Made by a program: the position numbers and the translations under genes. A stretch of 64,000 nucleotides of DNA. It comes from Pogostemon cablin (Eukaryota > Streptophyta > Magnoliopsida > Lamiales > Lamiaceae). Below, piece by piece: positions 53,975-64,000 of the stretch. Within the stretch, counting starts at the first letter, position 1. Every line of letters begins with the position of its first letter. The DNA is taken from the NCBI GenBank assembly GCA_023678885.1, contig CM042957.1:945648-1009647 (forward strand), in the 5' to 3' direction. Under the pieces are notes generated by a model. That model saw nothing but the letters and a program-made list of their open reading frames with translations. It searched no databases and was not told where the DNA came from.

Positions 53975-54443
53975 TCGAGGTGAGAAATGGAAATGTAAAT
54001 GAGGCGAGAAACATCACCATACCTGAGGGAAAATGCAGCTCATATTGGTTAATCAAAATTTACGAGATGTGGCGGTGGTCATTTTCTGTTTATGCAGAGA
54101 AATACTGTTGAAAATATGACAAGAATTCCCCATTTTTTGGTTGCTGGGTTTTGGTACAAGTTCTTGTCATCAACTGGAAACAAAATTTTGGGTAACCTGT
54201 AATGTATCCTTGTAATGCTTTTATGCATGCAATTAACAACTCAATCAAGTTATTTTGTCGTATGTGTGATTTAACTAGCATATATATTTTAAATATATTT
54301 ATATAATTTTTAAAGTTTTGAGTGATGTATAATAGAAGCAAAAAACGAGTGGAAAAGACTCCCGAGTATATTTTTTAATATGAATAGTTACCATCAGGAA
54401 TGATAATTATAAAGAAAGCATGTAATTATTACATTGAATGCAA
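53975..54443. other. Gap between convergent ALADIN and GH51 genes
   Basis: 3' UTRs of both genes. No other feature is seen. Confidence 0.4.
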
Positions 54444-57400
54444 TCACATGGATTCTTGAGCATCATTAGATCCTAAAACTTGATTAATACTTGATTTTGT
54501 CAGCAAATCTATGCTTGTTAAAGAATATGGAGGTAGCATGATATTCATCTTGTTACTCCCATTTTTAAGTGTAATTTGAAAAGGAGCCACCTGCATTAAC
54601 ATCAAGATTTTAACATCACTAAAAACATTTCTTTGTTTCATAAAATCATGCAACATTGAATTCCGAATTACCTTCTTTGGCTCACTGAAAGAATTTTCCT
54701 CCATCACTCTTCTTGATGTTAATGTAGTCAATGTACAACCTAGTGCATCTATGGAGTTCTTGTCCAAACCGTCGATCGAAAACTTGAGATTCACTCTGCT
54801 GCTCCCAAAGTTCACAGCCTGTATAAAGTTGCAAGATGAGCATAATTATTGAGTAAAATGGTGAGGATCTTGCAGTTTCATTCGATCAAACCTTAATTCT
54901 GATATAGCTTTTGTTGTTCTCTGGATCAGTCCAAGATATGGGCGATGCGATGAGAGTTGAAGGACTAGATTGAAGCTTGAAATCAAGAAGAGTGGCTCCG
55001 TTGGACTCCTTAAACATATGCTGCATCCAGTAACTTGGAGTACCATACACCTTGGAAGAATCAAAGACTATTGCATCTGGATCGAAACTGCAAAGTAGAT
55101 TCGACTCTTTATTTAGGAAACCACGGTACATAGATGAATATCAGGGTTGAAAAGGATTTAGTAATCTTACCTCCTATCATTGACATTCACAAACAAAGGA
55201 GCATTACTTGCCATTTCAACAACATCACTGCAAAGTTAACATTTGAAACTGCATCATTACTTGTGATCCTATATTCATTTGACACCATGTTTTATCTGGA
55301 TTCTACAGCTGGCTGCATCTCTTTTTCAGGTTTCAATAAACAGACAGCTTCTAAAGAAAGAAGAAATAAATACCTATTTCTCTCTAATCCAAGAAGAAAG
55401 CCAGCTTCAGCAAGTGCCTTTAAAAGATTTCCCTTCCCTGCATCATTTCCGTGAACAGCATACTCGCTCACGAAAGCCTGATATATGTCATCCAGACGAC
55501 AGATAAGAAACATTAACGTTAAATGTTGGGAAGTAGAGACGTGAGGAAACCACCTTGGGGCCATTTCTTGGGGTTTGATCAAAGTTGTGAGCCATTGAGA
55601 ACATAGAATTTGCATTCGTGTAAACCTACCAAAAAGGACATCATATTGTCAGATTAGACAACAGATAATCAACATGAGGTTTAACTGATGTGGTTATAAT
55701 CCCTACATGGAAATCATACAAATCTGCGGGGAGATCCAACAGTTGAACAGAACCATCACAGTTTGAGACAATCTGGATATCTGGGTAAGCACCTTTTATA
55801 GCTGTATAGAACTTCATGTAATTCCCTAAAAATGTAAGAATGTATCACAATGGCGAAAGAACAATAAGTAATCGAAGATGATGCTTTGCAATAGAAGTAA
55901 GAGATGAATACCACGGTAGTTCTTGTTCCAACAATCCTGGTTCCCAACAGCAACATATTGCAGATCAAACGGTTCTGGATGGCCCATATCAGCTCGAACC
56001 GAGCCCCATGTAGAAGTCTCGTCTCCCCTAGCGAACTCAATCGCATTAAGAATGTCCTGCAATAGCAACAATCGAAGTTGGTCTAAAGAACTTCAAACAT
56101 CATTTGTGGCGTAACTGCAAAAAGCACAAAAAAGATGTAGTACTTGTACAAAGGGTAGAATGACTGGAGTATCAACTTGATCATTACGGCTTATTCCTAC
56201 AAAATAGTAGTCTTTGTTAGCAAATATTCTAGAGATAAAATAACAACTGAAGTGTCCTTGTTGATACTATAATTATACCATTGTTGAAGACCCAAACTGG
56301 CGATGCACCTAAATCCTCTGCAAGCTGCATAGTTAAGACAATTCATCCATGTGAAACGAGGAATTTACAAGAAAAGTTCTTGAAGAAACTCGAACAGAAA
56401 AACATACTTGGAGGTACTCGAAATAACCTAGTCCATCATCTGTCCAGTACTTCCAAACATCATTGAAGTGACCAGGTCTCTCTTCCCATGATCGTATAGT
56501 TTCTCTCCATCGGAATGCATTTACTAGCCAATCTCCATCAACAAAGGAACCTCCTTCCAAGATACAGAACAAATAAATGCTGAGTTAGAATTTGTCATCT
56601 GGTACTTGAAGAACAATATAAACGTGGTCAAGAAATAACTAAATCTACGGTAACTGTCAAAGTTAGAAGCATGATACTTGTAACAAGTACCTGGGAATCT
56701 GATGAATCCTGGCTTCAATGCAGCAAGCATGTCAAAAAGATCTTTTCGAAATCCATGTCCCTAAAACAGGAGTTTCAACATTACGCAAAACACACGTTTT
56801 GATTGTACGGTAAAATGAGGATACTACGAGAGCACAGATTATGAAAAAGTAGGAAACTCACACACCATGTGTGTGTCTAAAGGCATTGCTGAGACTTGAT
56901 CTAGCCATATGGTACACTTTTTTGATGTTGTCAACTGCAATCTTGAATTAGTATCAGATTCCTGCGCTTCCAACGTAATCTCTTTCTTTGTCCAGGTTTT
57001 GGCATCATCTCTGCACACGAAAATCTAACTATGTAAGAAATAAGTAAGCATGTAATAAGAATCAGTAAGTTCCAATAGAAGTCAGAACATTAGTTATTCT
57101 TGGCCATCCTCACTTTACATCAAATGTGGCTAGTGTCTGCAGTTTTGAACCAACGAACGATACAGTCATTTCAATCGGTTGTAAAGAACGAACATAAAAG
57201 GACACTTTATATGTCTTTCCCTTTTCAATATTCTGCAAATCAGACAATTAATGAAACACGCGTTATCTTTTTCATCAGAAGAAAATTGAAAGGATATACT
57301 GGGTAACAAACAATACAATGAAAAAGAAAATATGTTATTACCATTCCCCAGAATCCGGGATTGTAAACCCCAACTCCTCCTACTGGACAGATGTTGCCTC

Positions 57401-58122
57401 CCTTAGCATCACACAACACCTCCATTTGAAGAGCAACTATATTTCTATCGAAGCAGGATGAGCGGTCAGTCGACACTATAATCGATGATTCATTCCCAAT
57501 GATGGTCCAAGGACTGATGTTTGATGGAGTATTCTGACCACCAGCTTCAAAGCCTGAAAACGTAATATCGAGAATCAAATCTTTAATATTATGAGGAATC
57601 AGTCATTTTCAAAGAAATAAATGAAGCAAATAGTATTGGTGGAAAGATGAATCAACTAAATCAGATGATGATAGAAGATAACTCAAAATGGCTACTTTCA
57701 GAAGAGAGAGAAATGTTCCACCTACCTCTGTTGCTAACAAGCTCTGCCCACAGCCCTCCAGCACCAGAATGGTTGATCTCCTACAGAGCATTTCAATGGT
57801 CATGATTCAAAAACTATGGTTCCTAATCAGATTCGACTATCATCCGCTCATATACATGACTCGTAATATTCGCGTATACAAGATTAAGGAACTACATTGA
57901 TAAACCCACAAATAGAAAACAGCATAATGAGTATCCAAAACTGACCTCAAATGATATTCCAAACATTTTCTGGGATATCTTTCTTGCAGAACTTTTAGAA
58001 ACATTAATGAACAATGATGCTGTTTGAGTTGCATTGATCCCAGTTGCACAACACTCATGGGAACTGAACAACATAATGAGAAAGGAAAGCAGCACTATAC
58101 AAACAGCGTGTTTCGAGTCCAT
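54444..58122 (-). CDS. GH51 alpha-L-arabinofuranosidase-like protein with a changed catalytic residue
   Basis: A many-exon minus-strand gene similar to plant ASD1/ARAF, apoplastic enzymes that release arabinose from arabinan and arabinoxylan. A signal peptide is clear (MDSKHAVCIVLLSFLIMLFS). Exon 1 is 58122-57946. Next come EINHSGAGGLWAELVSNRG, the N-terminal CBM-like region (NPGFWGM…), then the barrel: GFIRFPGGSFVDGDWL, RPGHFNDVWKYWTDDGLGYF, DLGASPVWVFNNGISRNDQV, MGHPEPFDLQYVAVGNQDC, then PKAFVSEYAVHGNDAGKGNL with the nucleophile Glu and LYG/VYGTPSYWMQHMF. The GH51 acid/base is the Glu of the GNE motif; here the codon at 55937-55939 gives Gln. GGCFVEG is also GGSFVDG. Everything else is intact and of family length, so this is a real gene, probably catalytically weakened or repurposed. 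Its only intact-looking neighbour, ALADIN, is unrelated. Confidence 0.9.
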
Positions 58123-59179
58123 CTCTTTCTCGTTAGATTCCGTGGTTCAAGACTACAATCTGATCAGACAAAACAAACATGAATACGTCATACGTGATGT
58201 AACAGGAGCTACTTATGCTATATATTCTGTTAAGTTCAACTATATTAAAGTAAAAGTATGAACAAAATAACTAACTTCCACAACTTTTGTCATCAACACA
58301 GACAATCTAAGGCAACTACTGCAACTCGGACCGTTTAACTAGAACAATAAGGTTTAGAGGATCATTAGGTAACACATCTAATGTCAAATATTATTACACA
58401 AATACTGATAAATGTTGCACAATCAATAATTTCAAGAAAACAATTAAGGTGAGCCCATGACAGGAGAAACGAAGTTCAAAGCAAATAATCGGGAAACACT
58501 TTGAGTCAAATTTTTAGGAAGGTTTAAGAATCTGGAAAAACGCAGATGAAAAGTTCCCATGGAAAAAAAAAACAAATCTTTAACTGCAAAATCATCTGAT
58601 CACCTCAAAATTACCTTATGTTCATCATCCAGTGTAAGAAAAACACAATCTTGACTTCGGATTCTTTCGTTGAGTAAAGGGCCGATTGAATTTGGAACTA
58701 TATTTTCTCAGGAAGTTATAACTGTTTCACTGTGATCGCTGTGTGTGTGTTCAAGATTGTTAATGATGTAATCAAGGAGGAGTAATCGTTGCCTTTAAGG
58801 GTGGTGGTTTAAGCTTTTAAGTTTGTGATTTGCTCCAAGTTTGCCAATTTGTTCCTTGAAAGCGTCACTCTTGGCCCCACTTATCCTATCCCTAATTCAC
58901 GAGTGAAGCCTTAATTATTTATCTATATAATTAAATGCGTAATAAAATTAGTATCAATAATTTATTTCTTGATTTTTTAAAATGTTGGTTTAACTTTTAA
59001 TGATAATGACTAACCCACCAACGAAAGTATAAGAGAAAATAATTATGATTTAGGAATTTTCACTAAATCCAAAATTAGATTATGATAAAATAGTTTATGA
59101 ATTCCAAATTAAAATGTTTATGGATTATGTAATAAAATACTAATAATCGACGAATATAAAAATATAATTATATTATGAA
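58123..59179. other. GH51 leader/promoter and AT-rich spacer
   Basis: 58123-~58760 probably holds a 5' UTR exon and intron and the core promoter of the GH51 gene. The rest is AT-rich, with no gene seen. Confidence 0.35.
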
Positions 59180-59696
59180 CTATTCTCTTGTGAGGGTATA
59201 TCTTATATATATACTAATTACGAATACGTTGCTATAAATAACTTTTTTTAAATATGAGGTGTCGTGACGAGGTTAATTATTGTAGAATAATAATAATATT
59301 ATTATTATTTATGTATAAATTTAAATCATGCATATCTATAAATTAAACCACCTTTAATTATATTTTTTGATTGGTCATAATAATTCATTTATGTATTACG
59401 CGGGAATCTGTACTCGTATATATATATATGAGACATGTAGACTTATTGTTAAAGTATGGTTGCTACATAAGTAAAGTATACTTATTGGTAATTAAAACCA
59501 TACTTTAATTCATTATTCATCATACTTCATTTATATAAGTAAAGTATGATTATTACTAATTAAAATCATACTTTAATTAATTATTCATCTTATTTCAGAA
59601 AAATATACTTTAATTAATAATAAGAATACTTTATTTAGATAATAATGATATTTAAAAAGAGTCAGCCCCTCACAATCCGTCTCCCATGAAAATTTG
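59180..59696. mobile_element. TIR element rich in AAAGTATG motifs, copy 2
   Basis: It starts TATTCTCTTGTGAGGG and ends CCGTCTCCCATGAAAATTTG, worn versions of the ends at 26348 and 26618. The inner part alternates AAAGTATG/CATACTTTAATT, as in copy 1. Boundaries are approximate. Confidence 0.45.
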
Positions 59697-60701
59697 TCAT
59701 ATATTATTTAACATTAGGAGAGATGTTAGTGTGTAATTGGATGAATATAAGACCTAAAATGTAGTGTTATTGAGTAAAATTTTATATAAAATAAAAAAAT
59801 ATACAACATTTTAAACTCGTTAAATATAAGATAATTTATATTACTAATGTATAATTAAAACAATTAGGAAGTGAATATCTTTAATGAAGTCGGGTAAATT
59901 GCTATGCATGGCAATTTCTCTTCTATCCAAAATTGTGGAGTAAGAAATATAGTAACCTTTAATGGAAGAAAAACGGAAAATGAAAGAAATTTTGGATTGA
60001 GATTGTATAACTGTACGAAAACAAAAATAGAAATAAATAAAAAATGAAAATAAGAAGGCAGAGAGTCTGCAAAGAGCGCACTCAAAAGGCTTTCATCACT
60101 CTCGAAAATACGCACTGCCCGTATAATCACTCTTAGCTCCAAAGGCATTTTCTCAATTTCGAGATCCCTTATTTGTTCAATTATCTGCTCTAGGTCAGCT
60201 GAAAACAAGTGAAATCTTTTCAGTTCTTAAGTGCTCTGTGTAAAATTTTGTTCTATTTCTATTTTTTATTTTTCATTTTCAATTTTTCGAACAGATTCCG
60301 TGTTTTTCAGCTGTGCGTTTTTTCTTTCTTCTACTCTAATTATTGCTAATTCGTTGTATTTTAGGGTTCTGATAAATTTAGGGTTTTTCTGTTCATTTTC
60401 CTAAATATTGATTTTCACTTGGGTTTATGTAAATGTGTGAATGAACTCTTACGCATTTTTCAGGTAACTGGTTCGTGGCTGGATGAATTCTAACTGGGAG
60501 CCTTTTAGGATATGGTTCTTGTAGAAGGATTGACGTGATAATTTCATTGCTCCTCTATTTTGTTATTAGATCCAGTTATGGAAAAAAAGATTTAATCTTT
60601 ATGGTGCGCTGGAGGTTCTCAGACGAATTATCTAATCCAAAAATCATTTTACAATAATTAAAACTTGTGTTTGAGCATTTGTGGTCTTGTATCGTGGTTA
60701 A
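59697..60701. other. SUVH gene promoter and 5' UTR
   Basis: AT-rich upstream DNA, then leader sequence from ~60050. TTTTTCAG|GTAACTGG at ~60463 looks like a 5' UTR intron acceptor. No separate gene is seen. Confidence 0.4.
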
Positions 60702-62843
60702 ATGGAGCAGGGTATGGGTTCTGATCAAAATGCTCCTTCTGGCTCAATTGATAAGACTAGGGTTTTAGATGTGAGGCCTGTAAGATGCCTTGTCCCAGTT
60801 TTCCCAAATTCCCCGGGCATGAATTCTATTACAACCCCACATCCCACTCCCTTTGTGTGTGTTCCGCCCACTGGTCCTTTTCCCGCAGGAGTCCAACCAT
60901 TTTACCCTTTTCTGGTTTCAAATGATTCCCAGAATACGCCATCTGTTGCTCAAAACCAACGTAATAGTTTTGGTTTTGGTAGCAATATACCAGCCCCTGT
61001 TCCGCTCAATTCATTTAGGACCCCAACTCCCCGCGCAAATGGGGGTACCAGTGCGTCTAAGAGGACCTCCAGAGCTCGTGGATCAGGTTCTGCAACTGTA
61101 GATAATGATGAGTTTAGTGACTCGCATAATCAAAGTGACGCGTATGCGAGTGGGTTTAGCATGCATGTCGCTGATGGGGAGGATGGAAGTAAATCCACGA
61201 AGCGAAAGGGTCGGCCAAAAAAGAGAAGGGAAGCTCATAGTAAAGACATTGATGTTGATTCACTAGTTAATAGCTTCTTGTCCTTGTTTAAGCTTAAGGA
61301 AATTGATGACTTTAAAAGAGCTAATGGTGACAAGGATACTGCTGGAACCGTACTCATGGTGTTTGACTTACTTCGGAGAAAGCTTACTCATCTTGAAGAA
61401 ATTAGGGATTCGTCGCCTGGAGTTGCTAAGCGTCCGGATCTGAAAGCTTCCAATATTTTGATGACCAAAGGAGTGCGGACAAACAACGGTAAAAGGATTG
61501 GCCATGTACCTGGTATTGAGATTGGTGATATTTTTTTCTTTAGAATGGAACTGTGCTTGGTGGGTCTACATGCTCCTAGCATGGCTGGAATTGATTATAT
61601 GAGTGTCAGGATTACCATGGATGAAGAACCCATTGCTGTCAGCATAGTTTCCTCTGGAGGATACGACGATGATGGGGATAACAGTGATGTGTTAATTTAC
61701 AGTGGTCAGGGTGGAGTTGCTAGGAGAGATGGACAAATGTTTGATCAAAAGCTTGAAAGGGGAAATCTTGCTCTAGAAAAGAGTTTACATCGTGCCAATG
61801 ATGTGAGAGTCATAAGGGGTATTAAGGATTATATCGGTACTGGTAAGATATATGTTTATGATGGTCTGTACAAAATTCAGGAGTCATGGGCCGAGAAAAA
61901 TAAGTCTGGGTGTAACGTATTTAAGTATAAGATGATGAGGGTACCTGGGCAACCAGCAGCTTTTTCATTGTGGAAATCAATTCAGCAGTTCAAAGATGGA
62001 ACTGCCACTCGGCCTGGCATCGTTATCCCTGATCTAACCTCAGGTGCCGAGTCTCTACCTGTTGCTCTTGTGAACGATGTTGATGGGGAGAGAGGACCTG
62101 CTCATTTCACTTATGTTTCGAGTCTCAAATACTCGCAACCTTTTGTTTCACCAACACCTTCATCGGGCTGTCATTGCCTGGGTGGATGTCAACCTGGTGA
62201 TCCCAATTGCCCTTGTAACGAGAAGAATGATGGCTCTCTCCCTTATTCATCCCTTGGGGTTCTCTTAGCTGATAATAATGCTTTGATCCATGAATGTGGA
62301 CCTATCTGTTCATGCCCTCCAAACTGCCGAAATCGTTTGACTCAAACAGGTATAAAACTCCGTCTTGAGGTTTTTAAGACAAAGAACAGAGGTTGGGGGC
62401 TCAGGTCTTGGGATCCCATTCGTGCTGGCGCATTTATTTGTGAGTTTGTTGGGGACATCATCAAGGTCACAGCAGGTGATTTTGTGAATTATCATGATGA
62501 TAATTACATATTTGATGCTAATCGCTACTATGAGCCTATAGAACCCATTCATGATTCCAATGCTTCCAAAAAATCACCATTCCCCCTTGTTATAAGTGCG
62601 AAAAATAACGGAAATGTGTCCCGTTTCATGAATCATAGTTGTTCACCAAATGTGTTCTGGCAGCCGCTTTTGCGAGAAAGTAACAATGATGCCTATCTCC
62701 ATATTGCTTTCTTTGCCCTTCGGCATATTCCTCCCATGCAAGAGATTACATATAACTATGGGATAATTCCACATGAGAAAGGAGACAAAGGAAAGAAGAA
62801 GTGTTTCTGTGGATCAGTTAAGTGTAGAGGGTACTTCTATTGA
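60702..62843 (+). CDS. SUVH1-like: SUVH1/3-type SRA-SET protein (histone H3K9 methyltransferase family)
   Basis: Single coding exon, 713 residues, as usual for the SUVH1/3/7/8 clade. The N-terminus MEQGMGSD…SIDKTRVLDVRPVRCLVPVF is typical. An AT-hook (KRKGRPKKRR) is near res 167-176. The SRA/YDG domain (~res 265-420) has IGHVPGIEIGDIFFFRMELC, GLHAPSMAGIDYM and KIYVYDGLYKIQESW. Pre-SET has the Cys cluster CHCLGGCQPGDPNCPC and CGPICSCPPNCRNR. SET has KNRGWGLRSWDPIRAGAFIC, NVSRFMNHSCSPNVFWQPLL and ITYNYG, then post-SET CFCGSVKCRGYFY. The SRA binds methylated DNA. SUVH1/3 in Arabidopsis act with DNAJ proteins to support expression of methylated genes rather than silencing, so H3K9 methylation should not be assumed, though the SET motifs are intact. 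A 3' UTR intron (~62877-63479) is likely. Confidence 0.95.
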   Translation: MEQGMGSDQNAPSGSIDKTRVLDVRPVRCLVPVFPNSPGMNSITTPHPTPFVCVPPTGPFPAGVQPFYPFLVSNDSQNTPSVAQNQRNSFGFGSNIPAPVPLNSFRTPTPRANGGTSASKRTSRARGSGSATVDNDEFSDSHNQSDAYASGFSMHVADGEDGSKSTKRKGRPKKRREAHSKDIDVDSLVNSFLSLFKLKEIDDFKRANGDKDTAGTVLMVFDLLRRKLTHLEEIRDSSPGVAKRPDLKASNILMTKGVRTNNGKRIGHVPGIEIGDIFFFRMELCLVGLHAPSMAGIDYMSVRITMDEEPIAVSIVSSGGYDDDGDNSDVLIYSGQGGVARRDGQMFDQKLERGNLALEKSLHRANDVRVIRGIKDYIGTGKIYVYDGLYKIQESWAEKNKSGCNVFKYKMMRVPGQPAAFSLWKSIQQFKDGTATRPGIVIPDLTSGAESLPVALVNDVDGERGPAHFTYVSSLKYSQPFVSPTPSSGCHCLGGCQPGDPNCPCNEKNDGSLPYSSLGVLLADNNALIHECGPICSCPPNCRNRLTQTGIKLRLEVFKTKNRGWGLRSWDPIRAGAFICEFVGDIIKVTAGDFVNYHDDNYIFDANRYYEPIEPIHDSNASKKSPFPLVISAKNNGNVSRFMNHSCSPNVFWQPLLRESNNDAYLHIAFFALRHIPPMQEITYNYGIIPHEKGDKGKKKCFCGSVKCRGYFY

Positions 62844-64000
62844 GGATTTTCAGTGCTCGATGCTTCAGAATAAAGGTAACCTATCTATTCATTTATACGT
62901 TTAATTGCGTTGTCTGTGGGAGGCCATCACTTTCCAATTATCTGAATTAAATCTGTGCTTTGTTCGTGTTTTTCACAATTGTGTCCAGGACTCCAGGACT
63001 CCAGTACCATTATGGAATTAAAAGTTCAATGAATGAAAGAATTGACATTGGGAACCTTTTCAAAGTTAAAACTTTATTGCTTGGATAAATTCCCTTAAAA
63101 GGAAAATTGTTCTGTCATTTGATTACTTTAGATACTAAAATTGGTGCTGATATCTTTTTGCCTTACTGAAAACTCTGATGCCTCATCCAACCTGTAAACA
63201 ACACATATATAGCATGTGTTCTTTATGTATAAAGGTATGCCTCATAGACATTTGGTCTTGCAGCAAGTGCTGCATATCTTTTGTTCTGTGCTTTTTATAC
63301 TACACAATGTATTGTTTCCGCACCCAAATACACATCCTACAAGCTGTATATTCAGCGTCTCTTGGCTCTGTTATGACCATTACCTGAAAATGGTAATATG
63401 GACACATATGCTTGTTACATGGAAGGTATTATGTAAGCAGCCCCATGAATATACTAATGCTTGTTTTGTTGATGTCTAGCTTGCGGCAAGTGATTCTTAC
63501 CATGCGGGGTTTCTTCGATTTTCCTCAGTCCATGGAAGAAGATGGTCAGTACCAGCTGCCTCAACCGTAGTATTAGCAACTACAGATGAACTAGACAGTT
63601 TTGGGTGCGGAACATATGGACTTGTCATCTATAGTTGTATAATTTGTGTAGTTTGTACTGTATTTCTTATATTAGAATTATGCATGGTTTGATTAGCTGG
63701 TCCTTATGATAAACCATTAATCGTTTTAAAAATGTAGGGGGAACCTTTGTGCTTTCTAGTTTCTAATTTATGGCCAATCTTGGTTACTTTGGTATTTCAA
63801 TAATTGGTGAGGTGCAAGAGAGTCAATTTTTCATGCACCATATTGGTAGTATAATCTCTTTACGTTGTGGCTTTCTTGAAAAAATATGAATATTAATAAG
63901 AAAATTGTTTTCTATATGTGCATCAATGATATAAATTCGGAATGTGAATTTAAATTGACTTAGATAAGATTCTTTATTCCAAAAATATGATCTTCAATAG
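62844..64000. other. SUVH 3' UTR and downstream spacer
   Basis: A GT-AG pair at ~62877 and ~63479 suggests an intron in the 3' UTR. Downstream DNA is AT-rich, with no gene seen. Confidence 0.4.

Noticed and set aside
59864..60208. Minus-strand open frame of 114 codons upstream of SUVH
   Set aside because: It overlaps the SUVH leader and promoter, its second half is low-complexity hydrophobic from T-rich DNA, and no family is recognised.

Overview
This is a plant nuclear genome segment. Genes have AT-rich GT-AG introns, the families are plant-specific (CYP98A, VQ protein, SUVH, plant TFIIIA with a 5S-mimic exon), and the intergenic DNA is full of Stowaway, hAT, Mutator and Helitron remnants. 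The CYP98A protein looks most like the Lamiaceae/Lamiales enzymes of the rosmarinic-acid branch, so a mint-order eudicot is my best guess. That rests on remembered family features, not on a search.

Layout. 1-694: decayed 3' end of a WAT1/MtN21 transporter. 1524-3951: an FKBP62/ROF-like multi-FKBP/TPR immunophilin gene that looks broken. 5911-7721: intact three-exon CYP98A. 8529-9203 (-): single-exon WRN-type 3'-5' exonuclease. 10349-15442 (-): DPE2 cytosolic 4-alpha-glucanotransferase, about 20 exons. 18359-21527 (-): membrane-anchored proline/serine-rich protein. 22048-23350: tRNA-derived SINE whose tail became a minisatellite. 23.7-28.5 kb: transposon-rich DNA. 28535-30425: NAC-alpha. 30867-31724 (-): RING-H2 E3 ligase. 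35603-36094: VQ-motif protein. 37230-38925: Mutator-like element carrying a nested hAT MITE. 41922-44519 (-): TFIIIA with a 5S rRNA-mimic cassette exon. 46710-48295: Helitron just upstream of the ALADIN nucleoporin gene (48766-53974). 54444-58122 (-): GH51 alpha-L-arabinofuranosidase-like gene. 60702-62843: intronless-CDS SUVH1/3-type SET/SRA protein.

The genes are unrelated housekeeping or metabolic loci, not a cluster. The points most worth a second look are: (a) the GH51 protein has Gln where the family's general acid/base Glu is expected; (b) two separate U12-type AT-AC introns, in DPE2 and ALADIN; (c) the TFIIIA 5S-mimic exon; (d) the SINE/minisatellite composite bounded by a 15-bp target duplication; (e) a nested MULE/hAT structure with readable target duplications; (f) a Helitron about 120 bp upstream of the ALADIN TATA box; (g) an apparent reading-frame conflict at the last DPE2 intron. 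I see no CRISPR array, rRNA gene, true tRNA gene or viral insertion, and nothing I would call a wholly new gene system.
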